Below the pieces are notes generated by a model. That model was not told the origin of the DNA and made no database searches. It was given only the letters and a program-made list of their open reading frames with translations. The translations under genes and the position numbers were made by a program. A stretch of DNA of 64,000 nucleotides from Sphagnum magellanicum (Eukaryota > Streptophyta > Sphagnopsida > Sphagnales > Sphagnaceae): the NCBI GenBank assembly GCA_021904315.1, contig CM038917.1:10586041-10650040 (forward strand), written 5' to 3'. Positions 1-12,860 of this stretch are shown here, one piece after another (the first letter of the stretch is position 1; every line of letters begins with the position of its first letter).

Positions 1-3000
1 AATAAATCTCTTGAGTATATATTTTTTTGTATGTTGTAGGTTTATATTTGAAAATGATGAAAGCATGATATTTTTGTGACATGGAAAAATGATTTTGAAA
101 CCAAAAGAAAATTGATAAGTTTTGTGACAAAGAGATGTTGTAAAATGGAAAAAACATAATTCCTTTGCAATGAGTGCCACCTTCAAAAATAGAAATGATG
201 ATTGTAAGTATGTTCCACAATTAATAAAATAATGAAAAATATAAATAACATCAATTTGGTGATAATATTATTTTGTAAACAAATTATGCATTTGGGAACC
301 ATTGTGAACATAGGTTGCTTTTGAAAAGAAATTGGATTGGGTAGTATATAAGTTGTTTGATTAAGTGGTTTGTTACTTGTACCTTGGTCATTTACTGATG
401 AGATGAAATAAAATTATTTGAATAACGACAAATTTTCAGATGGTTGCTAGTTTACTCTGTTGATGAAACCTTGGTTGGAAAAATGCACTTGTGATGGACC
501 AAGGTACTTTTGCTAGTGTATGAACTTAAATATTTATGTGAAAAAAGGAAACACTTTTAGACACAAAAGCTCAAGCTTGAACTTTCACATCATTAAATTA
601 CAATTATTGTCAATTATTTTGTCATTACTAAAATTTTCCATGCCTAATATATGATTGTTGTATGCATTGTAAAATGTCACCCATTTGAAATTCATGTGTT
701 GGAAAATAAACTTGTATGGCATGTTTTGCTCCAATGCCCACATGAATTAGATCTATTGCACAAATTTGAAGCACATAACTTAGAACTAATGAAAATAATA
801 GTTTAAGAAAAAAAAGTACAAAAAGGTGACACGATTAAATTTGATGGAACAAAAGAAATTCACACATGCAATTGGCAAATGTAAGTGGGCCTATGTAACA
901 TGTACACACATAAATTGGTAGTGGCCACAATGATCAACTATAATTACTCCCCTTCATCCATTTACATATATAAAACATGAAGATGTTTCATAAGACCATT
1001 TGTAAAGACATTGCACAGGTGGCACTCCAACTTTCATGTAAAGAATAATTCATTTAAGGTTTAATATGAATGGTTTGGAATGACAATAATTTTATGCCTA
1101 TTGAAAGAAAGGTGAAAAAGACAATTTAGGGTGGAATGACCATTTTTAGAATGTTTTAAGGTTGCTATGTTGCATATGATTACTTACATAAAAAAGGTAC
1201 CATTGCTTGAAATTCACTTCCACATTAGACTTGCTTGTATTCCTTTTGCTAACAAACCCAATTGTGGGATACAAGGTGTTGTCAACTTACAATAGGTCAA
1301 ATCCAATAATTCGTTATTTTTTATGAAAAATATCTTTCTCATCGCATAATTGACTCCTTCACCCCCACAATGTCTCCCAAAGTGTAGCTTAACTTAAAGT
1401 CCACATCCTAAATGTGAACCGCTTGCTTCTTATTAGAGATCTCATCATTGTTGTAATGAGCCTCATCATTATTATGATAGCCATAGGGGTACCATGTTGG
1501 ATTCCCACCTTAGCACAATGTAATTTTTGAAGTTTTCATGATTAAATCCGATGGTAACAGTTGTACTCAAATTGTCCTTGATTTTGATTTCAAAGTAGTT
1601 AAGACAATATTTGGTCATTCCATGTCATTGGTTGATAGTTGACACGTTTAAACACCCAACACCAATGAAGACTGCAGCGCACCTCTACAATCCCAAAGGA
1701 CTCAAATACTCCAGGTGACGTTCCAAGAGAAGACTCAGAATTGGTAGTCAGTGATGTAGCCCAAGGGTGGCTCCAACCAACTCTGAAATGTAATCCCAGC
1801 TACGAGGCACCCCAACACAAAGTACATTGGGGGTTCTCCAGAACGGGTCCCAAGAAAAGATTGTGGGAATTGGTAGTCAGTTTTGTATGGCAAGCCCAAC
1901 TCCAACAAGGGGTGTGTCACACTGTGGCCTTGCCATTTGCATTAAAAAGTATCTTAAGGCAAAAGAAGAATTGTGAAAACTGAACTATATCACCATATGA
2001 AAATATGATCTTCAAGAAATTTTTAAAAGAAACCAAAATCGTTCAAAATATTATAATTGTATAACTAATCTTAATTTTCAACACAAGCCACAACATCATC
2101 TTTCAAAAATCCTCATATAAAAATAGACCTATTACCTAGGGGGCAAAATCTCTTAAACTACTATACTTTATAATGAATCTAAACACAATATCTTTGCCTT
2201 GGTAGGCAAGGCCAACAAATTACTTCCCCAAAATACCAGTAATCAGCGCTTCCCTATGACAGTTAGATAGATGATAAAGGACATCTTTCCAATAGGGGTC
2301 CCTTATGATACATGCTATCATAACAGCCCCTTTCAAATACATCTTTTCACCCAATTGGGCTCACAATCACTCAAAGCTACCGCATTGACCAAACTTCAAA
2401 TTATATCCTTAAAGTCCATCTAAACTTCTATAACATATTGACTATGCAGATGAACCAAATGTTTTTACAAATAGGCTTCAAAATCATAACACTCAATACT
2501 AAGCCATCAATGGGGCCAATGCAAATGCTTAGTAACACTTGACCATAAAGCCACGTAACCTTTATTAAAGAAATTTTAGTTTCAAATACAGGATAGAATT
2601 TTTAAATTGAGCATATTTCAGAATGGCCATAAGTGTCCACTAAGATCCCGATTAAAAAGCTACCCACTTCCATTTGAGAAGGACAATGTACAACAAAAAT
2701 TGGATTTGCTTGTTCAACAGCACCAAAAGAACAATTCTCTTGGATTCAACAAAGCAAGAGCTAAGAATACAAAGTTGTTTGAATTGCACATGTAAACAAG
2801 CAGCTAGTTGTGCAATGTCTCTGCCCTAAGAATGGACCAAAAATAAATAAATAATTGAAAAGACAAAATGACCTACATGACATGTCATTGTGTAGTCTCT
2901 CCCCTTAACCCCTAAATGTAAGGGCAGTGCGTAAACAATACCCAATATTGAGTCTGTCTAATGTGAGAGTCAATAAAAATCACTTGCCTTTGCATTACAT

Positions 3001-3705
3001 CACTAACCCAATTCTTCATAGGGTCACACCTTTATGCCATGACTACCATTAGTTTTTACTTTTTTATTTTTAGCAAGTTACCTGTGCAGTAACACGAATG
3101 ATTCATGCAGATTTCGTTTATTTGGCAAAGTTTTGTCTTATTTTAACCTGAAAATATGACTTTGACCTTATACAAAAGATTTCCCATCGAGAAAATGGCC
3201 TGCTAGATTTTATTTTTTAAAGGTTTCCGAATTGCCAGTAGGTAGCCAAAAATATAAAAGGATTCTGATTATTTTCTACTGTCATATGTAGTCTGTAGCC
3301 AAATCTGGCTAAATTATTGCATGGATGATCACCACTTCACCTACATCACAAAATTGAAAAAATAAATTATTTTTCATGTTTTGTTGAACTGGCCAAAAGT
3401 CGAAGGGGATATGAACTCTGTCTAACCTCACTAACAAATTCTTTACTGATCTCAACATGTCTGCTAGTTAAATTCCCAGGGTGAAACTTATGCTAGTATA
3501 TTTTTTAGTGTTGTGCGAGTATCAAAACTGCCCTCAAGTATTGGCCGGGATCACCTGATTATCCCTATTTGAAATTTTCAAAGTATCCTGACTGAAATTC
3601 TAACATCAACTCTCACTTGTGCGAGAACAAGATGAATGAGAGCCGAATTGAAAAAAAAAAAGTTAATATCGAGACCTGGGTGAGGTAAAACGCATTACCC
3701 AGGTC
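1..3705. repeat. Duplicated block A, copy 1
   Basis: This stretch is colinear with 19835-24750: the first 60 bases match from 19835, and similarity runs to a shared purine-rich tract near 3640-3705 / 24700-24750. It includes the PGG+SPRY gene relic described separately. Relative to copy 2 it lacks about 1.14 kb (22300-23438 of copy 2) at position 2395. Outside the relic I see no gene; the short ORFs are not conserved between the copies. Confidence 0.85.
1170..1930 (-). pseudogene. Decayed ankyrin-PGG-SPRY gene relic (PGG + SPRY part)
   Basis: Read on the minus strand, 1730-1920 gives a recognisable piece of the PGG membrane domain (AGITFQSWLEPPLGY, then TDYQF). 1170-1700 is alignable with the SPRY exon of the intact gene at 38500-38960, but in broken frames. 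The ankyrin part is missing. About 0.6 kb that separates the first PGG helix from the SPRY start in the intact gene is deleted. The TDYQFPQS stretch occurs twice, an internal tandem duplication. The relic at 20960-21740 shares both lesions, so they predate the block duplication. No product is expected. Confidence 0.85.
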
Positions 3706-5254
3706 AGGTTCTCAAGGTATAATGTACAAGGTTTAATGCACAATCATTAAACAAGGTTGTGCATTTGATGTACAAGGTTTGAACTACTAAGAATAATGAA
3801 AATATATGTAGTAGCAATGGAGGTGCTCAAGAAAAGGGATGAAACTCAGATTTGTGAGTTTCAATGCCCCCTTCATGCTAATGTTTTTTTTTTGAATCTC
3901 ACCCCATGTATGACCAAACTTAAGGTTTGGGTGCATGTTTTCCTTACTTTACAGATACATGCGAGGCTTTTATATTTAAAAAAGATAAAAATCAATAATT
4001 TTTTTGTAATTTTTTTTTCTTTTTTTTTGGAAAAAAGTAATAATTAATTGATGAAAATCGTCAGATGATAATCCATTCTTCTTAAATTTGAGAGAATCTA
4101 CATCATGAGAACTAGTTTAAAAATTTTAATAAAAATATTTATACCGTGACTTGGTGTATATGTTTTAAAACAAAAATTAAAACCTTTTCTAATCTATTTT
4201 GTGAAAACCGAATCCAATAAAAAAACTTATGATACCTCCCAACACTGGTATATTTATGACTAGTCAAAGTTCTATTTTTTCTTATGTCATGGGCTTCTTT
4301 GATTGATGCAAATCAGAAATTTTGCCCAGACTTTGTACAGTTCCCAATAGAACCCCACACCATGTACCCCCAAAATGGAAGTACTGTGGTCCAACCTACT
4401 TTTAGGACTAGAGTGTTGCACAACAAACAAAATATGTAGTGGACTTGCTTATAAGCAACGATTGCCCAAGAAATCCTACGAGGGTAAAAACATACAGCAC
4501 CATTTATGAAATAATGTCATGATGCACATTTTGCATTGTTGAACTATCTATAGTTGGTAATGCAATCAAATAAAAATGATCAAGATACCAAAAAACTCAA
4601 CAAAATAATATTTTATAAAATATAATCATATTGTATGAATTTCATGAATAAATTTTGATTTGTCAAAACACATTGAACTTTTTACAATTACAAAAAAAAC
4701 TCTATCATAATCCCTTAGTATATGAGCATGAACTCAATAGACCTTTATATCTAATGTCCATTTTGATGAATATTTTTACCAAGGATTATAATATGGGGAC
4801 ATTGATCCGAAAGAGGACTTTTCTTGAAAAATGCAGAGAATCAAAATATTAAGATATACACTGAGCATTGGATTTTTTAATTAAGTGATTTCCTATTTGG
4901 AGTGAAGTTCAAATGTTCAATTTTCAAGACTCTGTAACACCAAGGAAGGCTAGACAAAGTTTTTTCAAGAAGACCTTACAACGTAGTTCTCCTAATTCAA
5001 CTATAGTTAAGTAGGCTATCTTTTTTGCTCTAAATGTGTGGAAAAGTGCACCTTCAACATAAAATCCTTCCAAATTATCATCAACAACAATATGTGGATT
5101 AAAGATTTGACTGGAGATGGTATGGCAACATTTTGAATTTAATGAGAAGACAAGATATGTCGCTTGTTTCTACTTTTCAAGTTTAGTATGTCAAATTTGT
5201 ATAAATTTGAGGTATGGATCATGTTGGAACTTGACTCTGTAAAAGCTTTGTTTG
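3706..5254. other. Gene-free stretch; insertion relative to block B copy 2
   Basis: 3706-3960 resembles 14490-14700 (same T-rich tract and flanking words). 4104-4235 matches 30801-30950. 4236-5254 is absent from copy 2, where 30950 continues directly with the sequence found here at 5255. The extra 1 kb could be an insertion here or a deletion there; I see no clear terminal repeats or target duplication. No gene recognised. Confidence 0.5.
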
Positions 5255-6493
5255 AAATTTGACTTAATGGGCTCGATTAAAAGTTCGCAAGCTCCGTCAT
5301 AAATCATATGAAGGTAATTCATGTCAAGTTATGTGGTGATGATTGTTTGATCTAGACAAATGTGATAACCATATAGTGTGAAAACATGAACTCAATGATT
5401 AGGACTAGGTACGAAGAGTTAGAAGTGCACGAAATGTGAAATTTGATTTTAAAAATCTTTCTTCTAAGTTTCAAGGGCTGCCTTTTGGAACCCAATGGCA
5501 ATATAGTTCCTTACTAAGGGCCATCAATAAATGTACATATTAATATGGCTCAAGAAGTGCACATATATGCTTTAATTTGGGCTGGAGATTTTGGGGTAGG
5601 GGGATATGGCCCGCTTTATGGTATGGCACAAGCCCAAAAATCTTGGACCCAATTTAACTTACTTCTGCCAAATGTTTGGGTTAACCTAAGCCGATAAATG
5701 TATTTCGCTGACCAGAGGGCAAGGAGTGTAAAGATGGTCCAAGACTTGGGCACAACAAGGCACTTAACGTTTATGTACTATCTCCCCCCCCTTCTCTCTC
5801 ATAGCTTGCACATTTTAGGAGATGGCTTCCAAGGACAAAGACTTTGTTATAAAACTAAAGATAACTTCAAATGTTTAGGCTAAACCAACAAGTTCGGTCT
5901 CATGCTATCAGCATTCATTTTTCACAAGCTGTAGCCAAATAATTTGGACCCAAAAAAAGGCCATGTTGGCAACCACATCCTTCTATATATAAATGGATTC
6001 TGTTTATAACATGCCCTCCATATTCACTCCAAGATATTTTAAGCCAGCAACTATACGCTTTACTGGAAGATAGGCATGCATGAGATGAAAAATAATACAC
6101 TAGGAACACCTGATGAGGTCTCTACTAACGTGCAAAGTGATAGATGTGGCAAAGTTGTTACGTGGGATATAGGGTTAGATGTGGAGATGAAGCAATTCAA
6201 GGAAGACGTCGTGTCCCCTTGAGGAAGCAACATGTTGGTCCTTGAATAAATTCAAAAGTGGTTTCATTTTCAATAATTTCACTTCACAGTTTTTTACCTT
6301 GTTTTACTTCCTCTATTCTATGGATCCCATGCAAATCATGTACACATATATCTTCACATGTATTAATGTGGCCTGTGCCATTGGCCCAAATGTGACCCTA
6401 TCCTCAACTGATTTTTCCTTCCAAAACCTGGTTTTTTGGAATTTATTTGCATTTTCAGCAATAAAAATAGTCTACTAGGTGAGACCATTCTAG

Positions 6494-6651
6494 GACATTG
6501 AGGTTTGGGGTGGGAGATTCAGGAATGTTTTAAAATTTTGTGTTCAACAAAGATTTTTGCCATTACAAGTGTATGATCATCATCAGAAGATTATGTCATA
6601 CATAATGTGGTCAAGAAAATGACATAATCTCCCACCCCATACCTTAATGTC
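6494..6651. repeat. Inverted repeat, MITE-like fold-back
   Basis: The 26-base arms at 6494-6519 and 6626-6651 are inverted copies of each other with two mismatches (core TTTGGGGTGGGAGATT against its complement). A second nested inverted pair (GATTATGTCAT / ATGACATAATC) lies inside. The diverged sister copy is at 32202-32357. The DNA or RNA could fold into a long hairpin. No coding capacity. Confidence 0.6.
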
Positions 6652-9079
6652 ATCTTTGATAGGTAATGAGGCATTGAAATTTTTATTTTTTTTCGTAGGG
6701 TTTTGTTTGAATTTTTGTGTAATATCATTTGGTGAATATTTTCTTTGTTTTGTAGTTAGCAACCATTGGAGTGTTGTTATTCAAACAATGGTGCATTGGT
6801 TCTAGATCATTATGGTATCTATGTGAACTATTCAATTTGGATGACATAGGAGAGGATCAATGCTAAGACAAAACAAGAAACCCGTTTGCAAGGTTGACTA
6901 GACTATCAAGTGAAGAGGTAATTCCATGTTAGTTTTGTGAGAGCTTCCTACTTTTTTCAAGGATTTGCAATGATGTGTTCTATTGTGGGACATGCTTTCT
7001 AGTAGTTTGAAGAATTAAAGTTACATGGAAAAGGTTGAAGTGGAAACAAGATGGATGGTGAACACACCCATTACGTAAAGTCTTGATAATTCATAATTTG
7101 TAGGTACTAAAATCAAATCTAAGGTGTATAAAAGTACACTTCCTTCTTTTTGCTTCTATTGTCATGTTTTTTTCTACCTTTTTTTGGTTTTTTTTAAAAA
7201 TGTTCTTTCATTATTTGTATTTTTTCATATTTTTTTTCCTAATTATTTCTTCATGCCTCTCTAGTCTTCACTTGTGTCAATAAGCATTGTAGTATCACTT
7301 TAGTGCGATTCCTCCCATCTTTTTTTCCTTGCAATGCCAAGTGTAAAGGCTATCAATTATTCCAATTGTTCTTCCATCTTCTTTCTTAAATAGAGGTTTT
7401 AAGGTTTAGCTCATTATTTTGCAATGTTGCAACATGTGAACTTATTTTTATTAGCATGTTGGAAGTTTTAAAGATTCTAATTTTGTTTTTTCTTAGTTTT
7501 TTACATTTTTTGGTGTTAGTTTATGGATTCAATTGCAACATTTTTTTGGATCTTTGTGTCTATTTATATGGGTAAATGTGACGAATATTGAAGGTGATTT
7601 TCTTAATGTGATTTATGATGGAATTTCTTACCTATTGTGCTAATGTGTTGTAAGCATTTGAAGATGTTCGTACAATGGTTTGCTCGAAAATTCATGCATA
7701 TTGTTGTATTATTTCTTTAAACCCATTGATAAGAATTGATGAAGTCAAAGAGGAGTCATGGCAATTTGGCATTACTGTTTATGATGAAGGTGATGGTTTG
7801 ACACTTTGTGATTGATTTTCACAAGGTTATGATTATGCTCATTATTATGGTAGCTTCAAGTGTGAAGTTTTCTCTTTACAATTTCACTAATATGTAAGTA
7901 GTTGTAGATCTAAAGTGTTTGTGGCAATAGAAATGTTAATAACATGTTTGAAACCTAAAAGCATTAGGAGATAAACATTAACTATGAAATTTATTAACAA
8001 AATCAACAATCAAAAGTTTTGATTGATAAAATGGATTGTGTGTTTTCCACCCAGTTTTCTACCTTCATGTGTGGACTTGGGTTTCAAATTCCACTTTAAT
8101 ATTTAATAGATTATTAGTTAGATGTAAAATATGATTCAAACGCTTTAAATTCATTTATTCTTTCTTCGTGTAATTAAAATTGTGTTTATGTGTGTTGAGC
8201 TTCATATTCGTATTGTTTTTTAGTTTTGGCATGTTCAAAATCATTTCATTTGTGTTTAGGGGGCAATATTTCTAAGTGAACATTTATTTTGATGTGGAGT
8301 TTAAGTCTTGGATTCGAAGTAAATACAAGTTTGTAGAATCTAACTTTTTTCATGGACCTCCTTATAAGATAGATTGTTAGTGCATTCATTGTCATAAACA
8401 TTTTTGTATTTGGCATTCAATGCATTCTAATCAACTTGGACATTTAATTTGAAGTTAGATTCTAATGTAAAAAAATCGGCATTCAATTTTGCTTTAAAAA
8501 TGAAGATTGATAGTCTTTCACACCTTGAACTTTGATTGGTTACATGTTAAAAACAAACTCTTGATATTAGATTTGTCTTCCAATTTTGATTAAATTTTTT
8601 TCCAAGTAATCTAATTTTCACTTAAGGCAAAAAATCATCCTTCGTCAACAACCTAAAAGGTGTACTTTGTAAGGTATTTCAATTTAGTTAAAGAACCAAG
8701 TAAAAATATGATTAGGTGGACCCATTAGGAACCACTTCAAAAGCAAGCAAGGAACAAAAATTGGCAAAATAATATTCTTGGGCACTTATTTTAAAACATT
8801 TTCATAATTATAAAATATTTTTTCATGTTTATTTATTGCATGCCAAAGTATATGGCTTGAAGTTTCCATTACAATAAAAAAAAAATGGTGGAAATTATTA
8901 CAAATTTGTATTCCTTTTTTATGTGGCCCCTTTAGAAATTTACTTAATTTTGAAATGTACTAAAAACCTTTCTTTATGTGTTTCCTATGTTTTTCCAAAG
9001 TTTGATAAGTTTTGTGACATTCTTTACGATACCACCAAATCATACTTTCACCCAACGAAATGTTTTCTTGTAATAATTT

Positions 9080-9530
9080 AAGTATTACTAAACATTTACA
9101 TTGGCCCCATCACTACTAGAAGATGTGGTCTTGGCCATTGTGCAATCCAATCATTTTAAAATGGCTTTTGATTTTGTATTGAATATTATGATTTTGACAC
9201 GTAATTGCAACATTTTTTTGGTCCATATGCCTATCATTATGTTATGGAAGTTTAGATGGACTTTAAGGATTTAAATTTGAAATTTGTACAAATTTTCTCA
9301 TATTTGTGAATTGTGACAAATATTTTTTTAAAAAGGTATTATATCTCTTCTAAATTTATGAGTGGAAGAAAGCAATATTAGAAACATGAAGTGGTAAATT
9401 GAAATTAAGATTATGTTTTGCAAGCTTGTTGTAGTTTGACTGATCACATTATTTAGTTTTTTGTTAGCTATGACTTGATTATTAATTGATATGAAAACTA
9501 GTTTCTTTATTGCTTTTGGAAATGTTGCAA
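9080..9530. repeat. Segment repeated in inverse orientation at 23130-23590
   Basis: The reverse complement of this segment matches 23130-23590 closely, including the stretch around the TTAAAGTCCATCTAAACTTC word. It also matches part of 2395-2560. A direct copy lies at about 35140-35560 in block B copy 2. Block A and block B families are therefore linked through an inverted duplication. No gene. Confidence 0.7.
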
Positions 9531-12396
9531 AAAATTAGAATGTAATTTTTTATGTATGGAAATAATATATATATCATGTAACCATTAATGATAGTTCATG
9601 GAGTTAGTGGGAAGTAATTGCCTAGAGATAATTGTTGGACCTTGATGATGAAAGATGGTTCCTTGTGAATGATATTCATAGCCTTTGACCACCTTTTAAG
9701 TTGTGTTTGTTTTGTTCTAATCTAGGACTAACAAAATGGTGAAATACAAATTGTTATTTTTCAAATTTTTTTGTGCAATCTTATAGGCACATGCCATTTG
9801 ATGATTAAAGTTGTTTGTAGAATTATATTAAAATTCTGATATTTTCAAATGAATGTCTACAAATTTTTTTTGCAAGCAAATGAATGGAGACCTTTACAAC
9901 AATTGTGTGTCTTCATCAAAGCTTGTTGATTAAGGTGTAAGATTGATTGGGTTAGTTAATAATTAAAGGTCCATGGATTTGATCTAAATTTTGAAATTTT
10001 TTAAATGCAAAAAATACAAACATTGTTTTGTTCAAGACATAACTTCTTGTTTGACCCATCCAAGAGACTAAATTGTGCAACCCAATGGTTTGAAGTTTTG
10101 GAAGCTCCAAAACACTTGTGAAGTTTTTTGCCTTTATTCTTTGAGGATTGGAGCACCACTTTTGTTCCCAATTTTGTCTCCTTCTCACTACCTTGAACAA
10201 ATTTTGTGGTGTCACTTTTCATGTCAATTAATATCTTTCCTCTTCAAAACACAAGGTTTTTGGTGTATGCATGTTCCAAAACCATTCACTTGTATTGTTC
10301 CTACTTTAGCTTTGTGGATTACATGATTCAACAAAATCCCAAGAAGACCCAATGCTAATGTATTTTACTTCATGTGTGAGTTTCACATTGCAAAATCATT
10401 GAATCTTTTTTAGGGAAATGCAAGTAGTTTAACATATATGGGTCTAACTAAAAAAGTGGTTAAATTTGAATTGTAAGTTGCTTGGGGACAATTATACTTC
10501 ATGTGACTCATGTTTCATGTATACATATGTATAGGTAATTTGATGCACTAAATTGTGAAATGGCATTAAGTGTAGAACTAAAATCATACTAATATATCTT
10601 TGGATTAAAAAAGCCATCGAATACTTTTCATAAATTGAAATTTGGTGGTATAATTTTGAATTTACGTTTTTTTAAAACTGGATTTAAAATAATAATAAAA
10701 TTGCATTAACCAATATCTTATGTGCATCATATTTTTCAAGCTGAAAAAATATGGCTTCTAAACAAAGGAAATAGTGCTATGTAGGTGAAATTAACTCTAG
10801 TTGGCCCTTTGTCAATGAGCTTGACTTTGGGGGTGCCAACAACTTGTTGGGTTGGCTCTACTATTGTGCTTTTAAAAAAAAAATTAGACAAAAATGATTC
10901 TATTATTTGCCCATGCCAAAAATGGCGAGGAACACAATCATGAACAAAAATCCTATCCTACCCAACTAAAGAGACGCCATAAAATCATAATCTCAAATGT
11001 TTTCCATTGTGACGGGTGGGGGTGGATAGGAATTTTGGCTATGTCAATGCATGAGGTGGGTAGGAGCATGGCAAACATATTTAAAGCTGACAAAAGCTAC
11101 TTCACAAAGTGGATGTGACAATTGACAAATGCAATTCAACACTCTTTAAGTTCATCATGTATAAAATTTTCACCATTTCCCTCTCTTATTTCGTCACATC
11201 CTTTACCCAATTTTTTATTCTTTTTACCTATGTAGTTAGTCAAAAGGTCAAGGTTATATAATATTTTAATTTAATGGTGTCTACTCTCCATATAATTTTG
11301 ATTATTACTTTTAGTGATAGGTGAATTCAATTAAGAACCCTCCTCCCAAAGAGAAAAAACTCTACATGCAACCCCTATAATTAATTTATATTATTCACCC
11401 TATTACAAGTTGAACATTGAAATAGAAATGAAGGGAAGGTAGAAGTTGTTAAATCAATTGTTTCCAATTCTCGAATAAATCTTTTGAATGTAGGTCTTTC
11501 TATATGTTGTAGGTCTATATTTGAATTTAATGATGATAACATGATAGTTTTGTGACATGGAAAAAACATTTTGAAACCCAAAAGAAATTGATAATACATG
11601 AGTTGCTTGATTATATAATTTGTTATTTGTACCTTGGTCATGTACTTATGAGATGAAATCAAACAATTCAAGAATAAAAATTAAGTTGTGTAGATGGTTG
11701 TTAGTTTAGTTTGTTGATGAAAACCTCTTTTGGAGTTCAAAAAATGCACTTTGGATGGAGTGATGCACTTTTGTTAATAACCTTTTGAAATTAATTACTT
11801 TGGAAAAAAGAAACCATTTATGACACAAAAGTTCAAGTGTGAACCTTCACATCATTAAAGTATAAATCTTGTCTTTTTTTTCTCACTGAGTAAAATTTCC
11901 ATGCCTAATATATGATTGTTGCATGTGCATTCTAAAAAGTCATTCAATTGAAATTCATATATTGGAAAATAAACCTGCAGGGCTTCTTTTGTTCCAAGGC
12001 GCACATGAATTAGATCTATGACACAAATTTTTGAAGGATAGAATTTAGAAATACTGGAAATAATAGTTTAAGAAACAAAAATGCAAAAAAAAAAAAAAAA
12101 CAATTAAATTTGATGGAAGTGAAAAAATTCACACGTATAACTGGCAAATGTAAGTGGGCCCATGCAACATGTACATACATTGGTAATGGTCACAATGATC
12201 AACTATAATTACTCCCCATGTCCTCAAACTTACATATATAAAACTAAAAGGTGTCTTAGTAGACCACTTGTATAATAAACATTGCGTAAGTGGCATTCCA
12301 ACTTTCATCTAAACATAATTCATTTAGGGTCTAATAGAATTGGTTTGGAATGAAAATCATAATTATGCCTATGGAAAGAAAGGTCAAAAAGACAAT

Positions 12397-12860
12397 TTAG
12401 TTTGCAATGGCCATTTTTTTTGATGTTTTAAGGTTGCTATGTTGCATATGATGACTTACATAAAAAACGTATGGTTCCTTAAAATTCACTTGCACAGTAG
12501 ACTTGCTTTCATTCCTCAATTCTATAAACTCACGATAGAACCTAATGGTGGGATACAAGGTGGTTTTCAACTTACAAGGCATCAAACTGACTAACTTTTG
12601 ATTCTTGGTGAAAAAAATCTCTCCTGTTACATAATTGACCCCTGCTCCCACAATGTCCCCCTTAGTGTAGCTTGAGTCAAAGTCCAGCCCCAAACCTTGA
12701 ATCACACCTTCATAGTCGTTGTGGCTATCATTTTGTTTTGTAATTATGAGATCCACCAAACTGGGATGCTTCAGATTGTATTCTTGGTGTCTTTGGAAAG
12801 CTCTTGAGTAGGAGGGATGCATGGGATTGGTTCCACTACGTTTGGACTTGCAGTGCAATT
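12397..12860 (-). pseudogene. SPRY-domain relic of the ankyrin-PGG-SPRY family
   Basis: An open frame of 153 codons whose C-terminal half is a good SPRY end: VGAGVNYVTGEIFFTKN, then KTTLYPTI and VQVNFKEPYVF, nearly identical to the SPRY exon at 38421-39029. The N-terminal half is diverged from the intact gene but keeps a DYEGV...DSSYTKGD stretch in the expected SPRY position. Upstream (beyond 12860) homology to the gene stops, so ankyrin, PGG and the start of SPRY are absent. It is flanked downstream by the same sequence as the intact gene. Most likely a truncated duplicate; expression as a small SPRY protein cannot be excluded. Confidence 0.75.

Larger units (their letters stand above)
5255..12400. 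repeat. Duplicated block B, copy 1 (gene-free part)
   Basis: Colinear with about 30951-38420 over its whole length with scattered substitutions and small indels. In both copies it ends in the 3' part of an ankyrin-PGG-SPRY family gene (a relic here, intact there), so it is the duplicated downstream flank of that gene. Runs of T and A are frequent. No ORF is conserved between the two copies and no gene is recognised. Confidence 0.85.

Noticed and set aside
2607-2795. Small ORF also present in block A copy 2 (23589-23855)
   Set aside because: Starts and lengths differ between copies and the similarity is no better in the frame than in flanking DNA.
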